A DNA stretch of 64,000 nt, taken from NCBI GenBank assembly GCA_965372745.1, contig CBDVDM010000003.1, positions 14,184 to 78,183 of the forward strand. Reading direction: 5' to 3'. Origin of the DNA: VRUG01 sp965372745 (GTDB lineage: Bacteria > Planctomycetota > Phycisphaerae > Sedimentisphaerales > Anaerobacaceae). The first letter of the stretch is position 1. Each line of letters begins with the position of its first letter. The position numbers and the translations under genes are program-made. Positions 33,741 through 42,357 of this stretch are shown here, piece after piece. The notes below the pieces were generated by a model. That model was not told the DNA's origin. It did no database searches and saw nothing but the letters and a program-made list of their open reading frames with translations.

Positions 33741-34745
33741 CTACCCCGCTGATTCCTTTATCTCTTTAACTTTTTGCCATAACTGCTCGCATAATTTATT
33801 GATTCCCTGCCCGGTCACCGCTGATATAGGTAATATTTTTTTGCCTAACTTTTCTTCCAGTTTCTTTATAGTTTTTCCATCAGGGTCGAGGTCGATTTTA
33901 TTTGCGATGATAAGTTCAGTCTTTTGTCCCAAAGCATCGCTGTATTGACAAAGCTCCTGACGTATCGAGTGGTAATTCTCAACCGGGTCTGAACCGTCAG
34001 CCGGCATTATATCAAGGATATGAGCTATGATTGTAGTTCTTTCTATATGTTTTAGAAATTCAAACCCTAATCCCGCTCCATTATGTGCACCTTCTATCAG
34101 GCCGGGAATGTCAGCCATTACAAACCGCCTGTAATCACTCAGCTCAACAATTCCAAGTACCGGTTCAAGTGTTGTGAAAGGATAATCTGCAATTTTCGGT
34201 CTTGCAGCGGAACAGCGGGATACGAGTGTACTCTTGCCGGCGTTTGGCTTGCCTACCAGCCCGACATCAGCGATTAGTTTTAGTTCAAGCCTGATATTTC
34301 GCTGCTGTCCCTTTTTACCCGGCGTAGTTATTCTCGGTGCCTGGTTTATAGCTGTCGCAAATGACTTATTGCCTCTGCCCCCTTTACCGCCTTTACAGAT
34401 ACAGACCTTCATCCCGATTTCGTTCATATCTTTCAGCATAAGATCAATATCTATGTCATATATCAACGTACCAGGCGGTACCTTGATTATCAGGTCATCA
34501 CCATCGCCGCCGTGCTTGTTATTTCCTTCACCATCCCTGCCGTTGCCGGCCCGCCAGTGATGTTTACCCGCAAAGTCAATCAGTGTATCGAGATTTTCCA
34601 CCGCCTCAAAATAAACGCTTCCGCCCCTGCCTCCGTCACCACCGTTGGGGCCGCCCTTGGGAATGAACTTTTCCCGGCGAAAGCTTAGACAGCCGTTACC
34701 GCCGTTGCCTGCCTTGACCTGGATTTTCGCTTCATCTATAAACAT
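33741..34745 (-). CDS. obg: Obg-family GTPase (CgtA/ObgE)
   Basis: A 334-residue GTPase involved in 50S ribosome maturation and stress control. The glycine-rich OBG domain (about 1-157) starts MFIDEAKIQVKAGNGGNGCLSF. The G domain has GLVGKPNAGKSTL, PFTTLEP, DIPGLIEGAHNG and IANKIDLD. There is no C-terminal OCT domain. It lies downstream of rpmA, the usual partner, but a strong terminator stands between the two, 28 bases before the obg ATG. Confidence 0.95.
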   Translation of the reverse strand: MFIDEAKIQVKAGNGGNGCLSFRREKFIPKGGPNGGDGGRGGSVYFEAVENLDTLIDFAGKHHWRAGNGRDGEGNNKHGGDGDDLIIKVPPGTLIYDIDIDLMLKDMNEIGMKVCICKGGKGGRGNKSFATAINQAPRITTPGKKGQQRNIRLELKLIADVGLVGKPNAGKSTLVSRCSAARPKIADYPFTTLEPVLGIVELSDYRRFVMADIPGLIEGAHNGAGLGFEFLKHIERTTIIAHILDIMPADGSDPVENYHSIRQELCQYSDALGQKTELIIANKIDLDPDGKTIKKLEEKLGKKILPISAVTGQGINKLCEQLWQKVKEIKESAG

Positions 34746-34773
34746 AATTAGTATATCGTATGTCGTATTGTGT

Positions 34774-34807
34774 ATAAAAAAAGGATGGCAGTTTAACCAT
34801 CCTTTTT
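34774..34807 (-). terminator. Bidirectional-looking intrinsic terminator between rpmA and obg
   Basis: GGATGG (34783-34788) and CCATCC (34797-34802) form a stem with an eight-base loop, extended by A-T pairs. Runs of A upstream (34776-34782) and T downstream (34803-34807) give a U-tract on either strand. On the minus strand it follows rpmA by 30 bases. Confidence 0.75.
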
Positions 34808-34837
34808 GAGTTTTTATTTTTGTTTAAAATATCTTTT

Positions 34838-35071
34838 TCAGACAACGTGGATTTTTCTGCCCTGGAATTCTACAGTGCCGGCATTGGTAGCAAATAATGT
34901 ATAGTCTCTACCCATGCGAACATTCACACCGGCAAAAAATTTTGTTCCGCACTGCTTGACAATGATTGAGCCGGCTTTGGCTGTTTGGCCACCAAACAAC
35001 TTTACGCCTCTAAATTGAGGATTGCTGTCCCGGCCATTCCGTGAAGAACCTTGTCCCTTTTTATGTGCCAT
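34838..35071 (-). CDS. rpmA: 50S ribosomal protein L27
   Basis: A 77-residue L27: MAHKKGQGSSRNGRDSNPQF, then KLFGGQTAKAGSIIVKQ and VNVRMGRDYTLFA. The N-terminus starts directly at AHKKG, without the cleavable Firmicutes extension. It is slightly shorter than E. coli L27. L21 (rplU), its normal upstream neighbour, is absent; a TlpA-like gene lies there instead, 126 bases away. Confidence 0.95.
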   Translation of the reverse strand: MAHKKGQGSSRNGRDSNPQFRGVKLFGGQTAKAGSIIVKQCGTKFFAGVNVRMGRDYTLFATNAGTVEFQGRKIHVV

Positions 35072-35197
35072 TGTTCTATACCTCTATGCTAATAACCATA
35101 TCAATTTCCCTTAATTTATAAGGGAAGCAAGCATTTTAGCTTTCAAATCAGTCTTTGTCCAGAGAAATATTTTAATTTATTTTTTCAAAAAACCTGC

Positions 35198-35854
35198 CTA
35201 TTGTGTGCCGGCTAATACAATCGCCTTCATTTCCCCCAGCGATAATATCCCTTCGGTTGCCAGTTTTATATTGCCTTCAGGGTCTATAAAAAAGCTGGAA
35301 GGTAAATTATTTATCCTGTTAAATGGTGCCGGCATCGACCAGAGAGATGTTGGAACAATGGTATAGTTGACCTTATGTTCTTTTGCAAATGCCTTTATCA
35401 ATCGCATGGGGTTATTTGGTGCTACATGGGATATAGCTAATATCTTGAGTTTATCTTCATCAAGAATATTATTTAACGCCTTGATATGCGGCACTTCCGT
35501 TATGCAGGGTCCGCACCAAGTCGCCCAGAACACGAGCATCACATTCCTGCCGCGATAATTACTTAACTTATGCACCTTGCCGCTAAGGTCAGTTACAGTA
35601 AAATCGGACGCCGGTTTGCCAATCCAATTACGGTAAGCTATATTCCAATAAGTTCGAGCATTGATTATATCAGCTAAACTCGGTTTAGGATTGTCGATAC
35701 CTTTGATATCCTCAGTCAGCGGCAGTTGTAAGTGGACACCAGTTTCCTGGACGGCCTGCCTTTTGACTGCTGCAACAACCAGCGTACCGGCAAGTATAAC
35801 TACAAAAATCAGAACAAATGGCCAAAGATTCGCTTTTTTCTTTTCATCGGACAT
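35198..35854 (-). CDS. Membrane-anchored TlpA/ResA-like thioredoxin
   Basis: A 218-residue protein with an N-terminal membrane anchor (about 11-28, WPFVLIFVVILAGTLVVAA) and a periplasmic thioredoxin fold. The redox pair is in FWATWCGPCITEVP, and the cis-Pro segment is NLPSSFFIDPEG. TlpA/ResA proteins reduce cysteines in cytochrome c or other exported proteins. No cytochrome genes are nearby, so the partner is open. Confidence 0.88.
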   Translation of the reverse strand: MSDEKKKANLWPFVLIFVVILAGTLVVAAVKRQAVQETGVHLQLPLTEDIKGIDNPKPSLADIINARTYWNIAYRNWIGKPASDFTVTDLSGKVHKLSNYRGRNVMLVFWATWCGPCITEVPHIKALNNILDEDKLKILAISHVAPNNPMRLIKAFAKEHKVNYTIVPTSLWSMPAPFNRINNLPSSFFIDPEGNIKLATEGILSLGEMKAIVLAGTQ

Positions 35855-36070
35855 TTTAAATTCTCTCGTCGTTTAGATATCGAAACAACGTCACTCTAAC
35901 ATAAATACGCTGTGATTTAAAGTGCAAACCGGCAATTTTACTACGCTTTTGATGTTATGATTGTTCTTTGGCTGTTCGATGCGAAAGTGTTGCTTAAAGC
36001 CCAAAAAACCGATAAGATATTAATAAAAGATGGTATTCGGAAAGTGTGCAATTTTGGAGCATTTGTAAGT

Positions 36071-37801
36071 ATGGATATAGTTATTTCCTCAATAAATCCT
36101 GCCGGTACAGCGGAATTGTGTACCAGTATTCTCGGGCGTTCTGAGCCCAATTTAATACTTTTATTCGGCATAGTGGTTTTGCTTGGTACTTTTGGTGCCC
36201 GTCTTTTCCAAAGGTTACATATCCCCCAGGTAGTCGGTTATATCGTCGTAGGCATTCTTCTCGGCGATGTTTCCGGTCTAATTGGCACCGAGTTAATCGA
36301 AACTCTCAGGCCATTTACTCTTTTTGCGCTGGGTATCATTGGTTTTATGATTGGCGGCGAACTGCGAGGGGACGTTTTTAAAAAATATGGAAAACAGTTT
36401 TTTATCATCCTTTTCTCACAGGGTATCGGAGCCTTTGTCTTAGTTGCAATCGGCACATCGGCAGTTGCATGGTTTATTCTGGATGATATCTATATTTCAA
36501 TTGCAGTGGGAATTGTACTGGGTGCAATTGCCTCAGCTACTGCACCTGCTGCCACGGTAAACGTTTTATGGGAATATAAGACCAGAGGGCCTTTGACCGC
36601 TGCAGTATTAGCTGTCGTTGCTCTCGACGATGCTCTTGCACTGTTGCTGTACCGTGGTGCTGCAACCGCCGCTCAAGCGCTTACGGGCACGGGACATGAT
36701 TCTGTTCTGACTTCCATCTTGGTACTTTTGGCCGAAATCATAGGTGCGGTACTGCTGGGTTTTCTGGCAGGAGTGTTGCTGTATTTTATTCTAAAGTTTG
36801 TCAGAGATGACGATAAGGTTCTTGCGTTTTCGTTAGCAGGTCTTTTGATTGTTGTTGGAGTTGCAATAATATTTGATATTGGGCCGATTCTGCCGGCGAT
36901 GACACTTGGTATTACGACTGCCAATCTGGCACCGCGTCAGAGCAAAAATATCTTCGAGCTTATCAAAAAATTCTCGCCGCCTGTCTACGTCTCGTTTTTT
37001 GTTCTTGCCGGTGCCCACATGGAATTTGGAAGGGTATCTTCAGGACTGGTTATTATGATTGTGGTCTATATCCTGCTGCGGGCAATTGGTAAAATAGTTG
37101 GCGCATGGTGGGGAGGGAAGTATTCAGACGCACCTGAGGTGGTGCAAAAATATCTGGGAATTTGCCTGCTGCCGCAGGCGGGTGTGGCTATCGGTCTTGC
37201 TATACTTGCAGGACAGCAATTTAATGCAGAATTTGGTAAAATCATTATCATGGTTGTTATGATAGGTACATTTATAATGGAAGTACTTGGTCCGATGCTG
37301 GTTAAAGTCGGCGTCACAAAAGCCGGTGAGGTTGGGATGAATGTTACCGAAGAAGACCTGATAAAGGTTTATACAGTTGAAAATGTTATGGACGCTCAGC
37401 CAACGAACATATCTCATGACCTGCCGTTACAGCAGATTCTTGAAACCTTCAGTAAAAACGAAAGCGTCTATTATCCGGTAATCGATAACAAAATTAATAT
37501 TACAGGTATTATTACCATTGCAGGTATCAAGGAGATGTTCGCCAATCAGGATGTTGCCGGCTGGCTGCTGGCATGTGATGTGGCAGAACCGGTATTAGAC
37601 AAAACAACTTTGAAAAAACCGCTTGAAGAGGCTATTGAGTATATGCAGCGGTATGGCCTGGAAAATATGCCTGTAGTTGCCGGTGAGGATAGTGATAAAC
37701 TTGTTGGTGTCTTGGATTATCGCAAAGCATTGCGAAAAATCAGTGCCGAGGTACTGCGAAGACGGGAAATGGCTGATACAATGGCCTTGACCGGCGCCTA
37801 A
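36071..37801 (+). CDS. Cation:proton antiporter (CPA2/KefB-like) with a CBS-domain pair
   Basis: A 576-residue membrane transporter. About twelve hydrophobic segments make a Na+/H+ exchanger fold. Visible are LHIPQVVGYIVVGILLGD, LFALGIIGFMIGGEL and AVVALDDALALLL, with the ion-site Asp pair in the last. The final ~130 residues form two CBS motifs (VENVMDAQPTNISHDLPLQQ and PLEEAIEYMQRYGLENMPVV), which usually bind adenine nucleotides. An in-frame ATG at 35957 would add 38 residues, but these look non-native. At 36071 a GGAG lies 12 bases upstream and the protein begins plausibly. A lone gene, divergent from the TlpA-like gene. Confidence 0.87.
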   Translation: MDIVISSINPAGTAELCTSILGRSEPNLILLFGIVVLLGTFGARLFQRLHIPQVVGYIVVGILLGDVSGLIGTELIETLRPFTLFALGIIGFMIGGELRGDVFKKYGKQFFIILFSQGIGAFVLVAIGTSAVAWFILDDIYISIAVGIVLGAIASATAPAATVNVLWEYKTRGPLTAAVLAVVALDDALALLLYRGAATAAQALTGTGHDSVLTSILVLLAEIIGAVLLGFLAGVLLYFILKFVRDDDKVLAFSLAGLLIVVGVAIIFDIGPILPAMTLGITTANLAPRQSKNIFELIKKFSPPVYVSFFVLAGAHMEFGRVSSGLVIMIVVYILLRAIGKIVGAWWGGKYSDAPEVVQKYLGICLLPQAGVAIGLAILAGQQFNAEFGKIIIMVVMIGTFIMEVLGPMLVKVGVTKAGEVGMNVTEEDLIKVYTVENVMDAQPTNISHDLPLQQILETFSKNESVYYPVIDNKINITGIITIAGIKEMFANQDVAGWLLACDVAEPVLDKTTLKKPLEEAIEYMQRYGLENMPVVAGEDSDKLVGVLDYRKALRKISAEVLRRREMADTMALTGA

Positions 37802-37907
37802 CAAAACGGACGTTAGTCCGGATTAAGGTAAAAAATTTTTAGAGATGCCCCGAAGTTTTAAGTTGGCTTTTTGGGCCTGATTTAGGGTTTAATAATGTGG
37901 TGCTGTT

Positions 37908-38279
37908 TTGAAGCTGTTTTCGTTTCCAAAAACTAAAAGACTCGTTAAAAATGAGCAATTCAAGGCTGTGTTAAGCCGTAAGCTCTGTGTTAGCAATAAC
38001 TTACTTGTGCTCTATATGGCGGAAAATCAGGCTCGAGACCGCCGATTGGGTATCTCTATTGGTAAGTCATGCGGCAATGCAGTGGTGCGGAACAGGTTGA
38101 AAAGGCTTTTAAGGGAGGCATTCAGGCTAAGCCGGCAGAACCTTCCAGACGGTTTCGATTACCTGTTTATGGTCTCAGCTAAATGGGCAGAAAACTATAA
38201 ATTATCTGACGTTAATCTTCAATTGGTTAGAAAATCGCTTCTCGAATTGGTCGATAAAGCAGTTAAGAAAATAAAATAG
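37908..38279 (+). CDS. rnpA: Ribonuclease P protein component
   Basis: A 123-residue RnpA with the expected start (FSFPKTKRLVKNEQFKAVL) and the RNA-binding signature GNAVVRNRLKRLLREAFRL. It starts at TTG 37908. rpmH, which normally precedes rnpA, is not present in the 106 bases upstream, and yidD/yidC do not follow. Instead an HTH gene and mlaD follow. Confidence 0.92.
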   Translation: MKLFSFPKTKRLVKNEQFKAVLSRKLCVSNNLLVLYMAENQARDRRLGISIGKSCGNAVVRNRLKRLLREAFRLSRQNLPDGFDYLFMVSAKWAENYKLSDVNLQLVRKSLLELVDKAVKKIK

Positions 38280-38315
38280 GGCTAAGTAAACAGAAATTTA
38301 GCGAGGTTATTTGGT

Positions 38316-38576
38316 TTGACTGGGAAGGCGAAATTAGCACCTGTAGGCGAAGCAGCAAAAAAAGCTGGTATTTCAAGGCAATCTTTGCAATATTATCTTA
38401 TGATTGGCCTGCTTGAGCCTTCGGAAATTACACCAACGGGAAGGCGGCTTTTCGACGACAAGGCTATCGGCAGAGTTAAGCTTATAAAAAAACTTAATGA
38501 TAGTGGTTATCCGTTGCGAGCTATAAGAGAATTGTTTCTTGAAGGTCGAACTGATTTGAAAGGAAGCGAACAGTGA
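38316..38576 (+). CDS. HTH-only MerR-family protein
   Basis: An 86-residue protein that is little more than a MerR winged-helix domain: PVGEAAKKAGISRQSLQYYL, GLLEPSEITPTGRRLFDDK and VKLIKKLNDSGYPLRAIREL. There is no effector domain. It begins at TTG 38316 and its TGA overlaps the GTG start of mlaD by four bases, so it is translationally coupled to the MCE gene. It may regulate the mlaD unit, which is inference. Confidence 0.8.
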   Translation: MTGKAKLAPVGEAAKKAGISRQSLQYYLMIGLLEPSEITPTGRRLFDDKAIGRVKLIKKLNDSGYPLRAIRELFLEGRTDLKGSEQ

Positions 38577-39466
38577 CAGATTATGAAACCATTCAGCGAA
38601 ATCGTAATATGACTGTAGGCGTTTTTGTCTTGTTGGCTATTTCCGCCTTTATCTGGTTAATCTTTAAATTTGGCGATTTACCATTAACCTTTAGCAAGTG
38701 GCGTTCCTATGAGGTGTATGTTCAGTTTGCCTCTGCACCTGGAATGCAGAAGGAAACCGCTGTTCGCTTTTGCGGTTATCATATTGGAAAAGTCACAGAA
38801 ATCGATCCGCCAAGAATTTTAGAGGACATGAGAACACACGAGCGATACCATCAAACAAAAGTAACAATCCATATTGATAAAAAGTATAATAATATTCCAG
38901 TTAACGTGGATGTAAAATTGATGACTCGCGGCCTGGGGAGCAGCTATATTGAGCTTATTGTTCCCCAAAAAACTCTTGACCCTAATCTGCCGGAAACAAA
39001 ATTTCTCGTCGACAAAATGGAGTTGCAGGGTTCTACCGGCGTTGCCAGTGAATTCTTCCCTCCACAGAGCCAGAAAAAACTTGAAGATCTGGTCGACGAA
39101 ATTGGCGCTCTTATTGAGAATGCCAACGATATTTTAGGTGACCGGGAAAACAAGCAAAACCTTAAAAACGTTTTAGCCGGTTTGTCCGAGGCATCGGACA
39201 AAGCTGCGGGTGCTCTTGGTGAATTCCAGAAATTTTCCGTCGAAGCTGCTGATACCAGTAGACAGTTGGGTAAAACAGTAGCTGAATTACGAGTCATCTT
39301 AGGAAAGATAAACAGTGGTGAGGGTACTGCCGCAAAGTTTATAAATGACGGGCGATTGTATGAGAATCTTCTTGAAAGCACTGACCAGTTACAAATGCTT
39401 TTAAAAGAGCTTAAATTGTTTGTACAGAAATCTCGGGAAACGGGAGTCCCTGTCAAATTGAAGTAA
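38573..39466 (+). CDS. mlaD: MCE/MlaD-family lipid-binding protein
   Basis: A 297-residue protein with one N-terminal membrane helix (about 13-33) and an MCE domain (about 45-150: YEVYVQFASAPGMQKETAVRFCGYHIGKV, then LMTRGLGSSYIELIV). A long helical C-terminal part follows. MlaD proteins form hexameric rings that pass phospholipids between inner and outer membrane together with MlaE (permease) and MlaF (ATPase). The likely partners are not here but at 56.0-57.7 kb. GTG start, four-base overlap with the MerR-type gene. Confidence 0.88.
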   Translation: MTDYETIQRNRNMTVGVFVLLAISAFIWLIFKFGDLPLTFSKWRSYEVYVQFASAPGMQKETAVRFCGYHIGKVTEIDPPRILEDMRTHERYHQTKVTIHIDKKYNNIPVNVDVKLMTRGLGSSYIELIVPQKTLDPNLPETKFLVDKMELQGSTGVASEFFPPQSQKKLEDLVDEIGALIENANDILGDRENKQNLKNVLAGLSEASDKAAGALGEFQKFSVEAADTSRQLGKTVAELRVILGKINSGEGTAAKFINDGRLYENLLESTDQLQMLLKELKLFVQKSRETGVPVKLK

Positions 39467-39712
39467 TATAAAGCCGTTTATTTTGGTGAAGAGGTTTTTC
39501 TTCGCGAATAAAACCAGACCATAAGTTTCTCGTAACAAGTTTGTTGAAATATTTCCACGAAAAAAGTGCGATTCGGCTTAGGTTCCACATATAAGCGGCT
39601 AAGAATTTTGTTGCAAAATCCACTTTATTATTGAAAATGGCGGAGTAGCAGGAAAACTGCCTTTACCTTTATATTCGAATTTTAGAACTATAACCTATAG
39701 CGACCCGAAACA

Positions 39713-41317
39713 ATGACCTTTACCTTGCACAGATATATATTTCGCGAACTGATGAAGATTTTCATTCTCGCAACGGTAGCCCTGGCAATGATGCTAAGCC
39801 TGATTAGTATTTTACAGCCGGTTCAGGAATTTGGCGCAGGACCTCGACAGGTGTTGCATCTTGTATGGTATTTTTTGCCTGTTACATTAACTTTCATATT
39901 GCCAATGTCAGCTTTATTTGCCTGTAGTCTGGTTTATGGCCGATTTGCAAGTGACAATGAACTCGACGCGTGCAGGGCAAGCGGCATAAGCCTTCTTACA
40001 ATGGTTTATCCGGGACTGGTTCTGGCGATTATTGTTGCAATGGCGAATCTCCTTCTAAGTTTTTATGTGATGCCTGCTTTTGTACATAAGGCTGAAATCG
40101 CTCTTAAGGCGGATGCACAGCAGATTATTTTTCGAAATATTCAGCGCAGAGGATATTATACGTTGCCTCCTGACGATAAACACCAGATTTATGCTGACAA
40201 AGTAAACGAAGATGACAGTACTCTCTCCGGCGTGATTATTACGGAGTTAGGAACCGGAAGAATAGAAAGAGTTATTACTGCTGAAACTGCAAAAGTGCAT
40301 TTCATCGCGCATGACAGATTCAATGAAGTGAGAATAATAGCATTTAACACACATCAAATTGGCTTTGAAGGTGAAGGGGGCTTCTCTACCGAGCGATTAT
40401 CCTTGTCTACCGAGTTTGGGTCCCTGATGGCAGACGACATAATGTTCAAAAAGATTGATGAGATGAAAAATATCCTGGCTGACCCGGTGCTGTTTTACCC
40501 GATTGAAAAGATTGCGCGTCAGGCTTTTGCTCAGCTAACAGCCGAGATGCTTGCCGAGGATATTACTAATACAATTAACAAAGACCCGAATACATTCTAC
40601 AGGCTTCGTTGTGGTGAAAATTCTGTAAGATTTAATGCTGCGAACTGCCTGCCTATAACTAATAAGCAACTGCGAGATGAGAAAAAAGTTGAGTTAACCG
40701 GCGATGTGGTTGTTATTGATGGTACAAAAAAGCCTGCAAGAACTCTGCGTTGCCAAAAAGCCCTTTTACGCATCGAAGGTGATGAGTTGGCTCCTACTTT
40801 GACATTGGAGCTTTATAATGCCAGGTGGATGCAGGGGGGTATTAGTGCCTTGACACAGAGACATGTTATTCGAGGATTGCTTTTGCCGGGAGCGATTTTT
40901 AATAAATTCAAGGACGACAATGTTTTGAACAATATCGATTCGGCATCGACAGTTCTGCAAAATGAACCAAGTGATAAGCTGAAAGGCTTACAGGCAATGC
41001 TGAAGGCGAAAATACGAAAAACCTTTATCAGCATAAAATCAGAAATACATTCCAGACTTGTTTTCGGCATTGGCTGCGTGACAATGATATTAATTGGTAT
41101 CGGACTGGGTATTATCAAAAAAGAAGGGCATCTATTGACGGCTTTCGGAATAAGTTCGGTACCTGCTGCGGTGTTGGTGGTATGTATGATTAGCGGCAAA
41201 AATATTGCCAACAACCCAGGCTCAAGTACCATTACAGGTCTTATTTTGATTTGGTCAGGGCTGGTATTTTTGACCGGTTTGACTGTGGCAATATACAGAA
41301 AACTATTAAAACATTAG
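39713..41317 (+). CDS. lptF: LptF-type permease of the LPS export system
   Basis: A 534-residue YjgP/YjgQ-family inner-membrane protein. It has three N-terminal hydrophobic segments (MTFTLHRYIFRELMKIFILA, LPVTLTFILPMSALFACSLV and a third near 95-118), a long periplasmic beta-jellyroll region, and three C-terminal helices. LVYGRFASDNELDACRASGIS is the typical family segment. It is longer than E. coli LptF (~366) because of an enlarged periplasmic part. First of four tightly packed genes ending in an LptG-like gene. The 246 bases upstream hold no gene. Confidence 0.88.
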   Translation: MTFTLHRYIFRELMKIFILATVALAMMLSLISILQPVQEFGAGPRQVLHLVWYFLPVTLTFILPMSALFACSLVYGRFASDNELDACRASGISLLTMVYPGLVLAIIVAMANLLLSFYVMPAFVHKAEIALKADAQQIIFRNIQRRGYYTLPPDDKHQIYADKVNEDDSTLSGVIITELGTGRIERVITAETAKVHFIAHDRFNEVRIIAFNTHQIGFEGEGGFSTERLSLSTEFGSLMADDIMFKKIDEMKNILADPVLFYPIEKIARQAFAQLTAEMLAEDITNTINKDPNTFYRLRCGENSVRFNAANCLPITNKQLRDEKKVELTGDVVVIDGTKKPARTLRCQKALLRIEGDELAPTLTLELYNARWMQGGISALTQRHVIRGLLLPGAIFNKFKDDNVLNNIDSASTVLQNEPSDKLKGLQAMLKAKIRKTFISIKSEIHSRLVFGIGCVTMILIGIGLGIIKKEGHLLTAFGISSVPAAVLVVCMISGKNIANNPGSSTITGLILIWSGLVFLTGLTVAIYRKLLKH

Positions 41318-41653
41318 ATGGGGCAAATCGTGAAAAATCAGAAAGTGGAATTAATAGCGATTAAGCTGCCTTCGATTACTCTGACTGTATTTGCCGTACT
41401 TACGCTGCTTGCGCTTACTAATAACCAAATCGGCTCTTTTATTTTTATGGACAAGCTCATTTTGTTCATCGCAGCTTTGTTGCCGTTTGTTTGTATTACA
41501 GGGGCAATAGTTTCAGTTGTTGCCATGTTCAAAACAAAGACCAGAAAAACAGCTGTTTCAGCAGTTATTCTGAATATTACTTTGATAATTATTATGATAT
41601 TTGTGAGTAAACCTTTTATCGTAGAGTTTAAATTAGCGTTTACAGGTATATGA
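41318..41653 (+). CDS. Small hypothetical membrane protein
   Basis: A 111-residue protein with three hydrophobic segments (about 18-38, 46-70 and 80-100) joined by short basic loops (MFKTKTRKTA). It starts on the base after the lptF stop and overlaps the phosphatase gene by four bases. I recognise no family. Context suggests an envelope role. Confidence 0.65.
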   Translation: MGQIVKNQKVELIAIKLPSITLTVFAVLTLLALTNNQIGSFIFMDKLILFIAALLPFVCITGAIVSVVAMFKTKTRKTAVSAVILNITLIIIMIFVSKPFIVEFKLAFTGI

Positions 41654-42339
41654 TATTTTTAAATACTTCCAATAAGAAAAGGTCCGCCAAGTCAAAGTGG
41701 TTGAAAAATGCAGTTGTTTTATGTCTGCAGATTTCGATACCGCTGGGTATATATCTGTTCTTTTTCCAGGTCAGGTCGAATTTTCGCAGTGTCGTTCCGC
41801 AAAAAGTGTATCGTTCTGCTCAGCCTACCCTGGCACAACTGGAAGAATGGGTTGCTCGATACGGAATTAAAACCGTTATAAATCTCAGAGGCGATGAAAG
41901 TGAAATTATAGCTAAGGAGAAAGCTTTATTGGATGAATTGGGTGTAAAAATGCTTTCTCTTCGTTTAAGCTCCAAAAGGCTTCCTGCAAGATTTATACTT
42001 CTTAATTTGATGGATATGATAGAAAAAGCCCAGCCGCCTATGCTCATACATTGTCGTTCCGGTATCGACCGTGCCGGTACTGCCAGTACATTAGCTGCTA
42101 TGGCTGTCGGTCATTGCGATTACAAAACCGCCAGGTGGCAGTCCTATGTGCCTCCGGGACCTTGGAAGCGAAAAAAATACAAAAGGCGTTTGTACTTCCA
42201 TGATTACCTGCACATCAGCGATATATTCAAATTCTATGAAAATTACCGTCGTAACAACAGCTCGAATGCTAATGACTGGCAGCAATTTAAAAATTGGGTT
42301 AAAAAAACCGATACGCTGCCTGAAGTTGAACCGAAATGA
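41650..42339 (+). CDS. Membrane-anchored dual-specificity/tyrosine phosphatase-like protein
   Basis: A 229-residue protein. A basic N-terminus and one membrane helix (about 20-40) precede a cysteine-phosphatase domain. The P-loop HCRSGIDRAG has Cys135 and Arg141 of the CX5R motif. The upstream VYRSAQPTLAQLEEWVARYGIKTVINLRG segment is the usual DSP fold entry. It lies between LptF- and LptG-like genes, which raises the idea that it acts on a phosphorylated lipid or LPS precursor rather than on protein; that is inference. Confidence 0.82.
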   Translation: MIFLNTSNKKRSAKSKWLKNAVVLCLQISIPLGIYLFFFQVRSNFRSVVPQKVYRSAQPTLAQLEEWVARYGIKTVINLRGDESEIIAKEKALLDELGVKMLSLRLSSKRLPARFILLNLMDMIEKAQPPMLIHCRSGIDRAGTASTLAAMAVGHCDYKTARWQSYVPPGPWKRKKYKRRLYFHDYLHISDIFKFYENYRRNNSSNANDWQQFKNWVKKTDTLPEVEPK

Positions 42340-42357
42340 TAAGTTTTAGAAACTGAT

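Noticed and set aside
37802..37907. rpmH (L34) upstream of rnpA
   Set aside because: The 106 bases contain no L34-like frame; only a short CGGAC/GTCCG hairpin is present.
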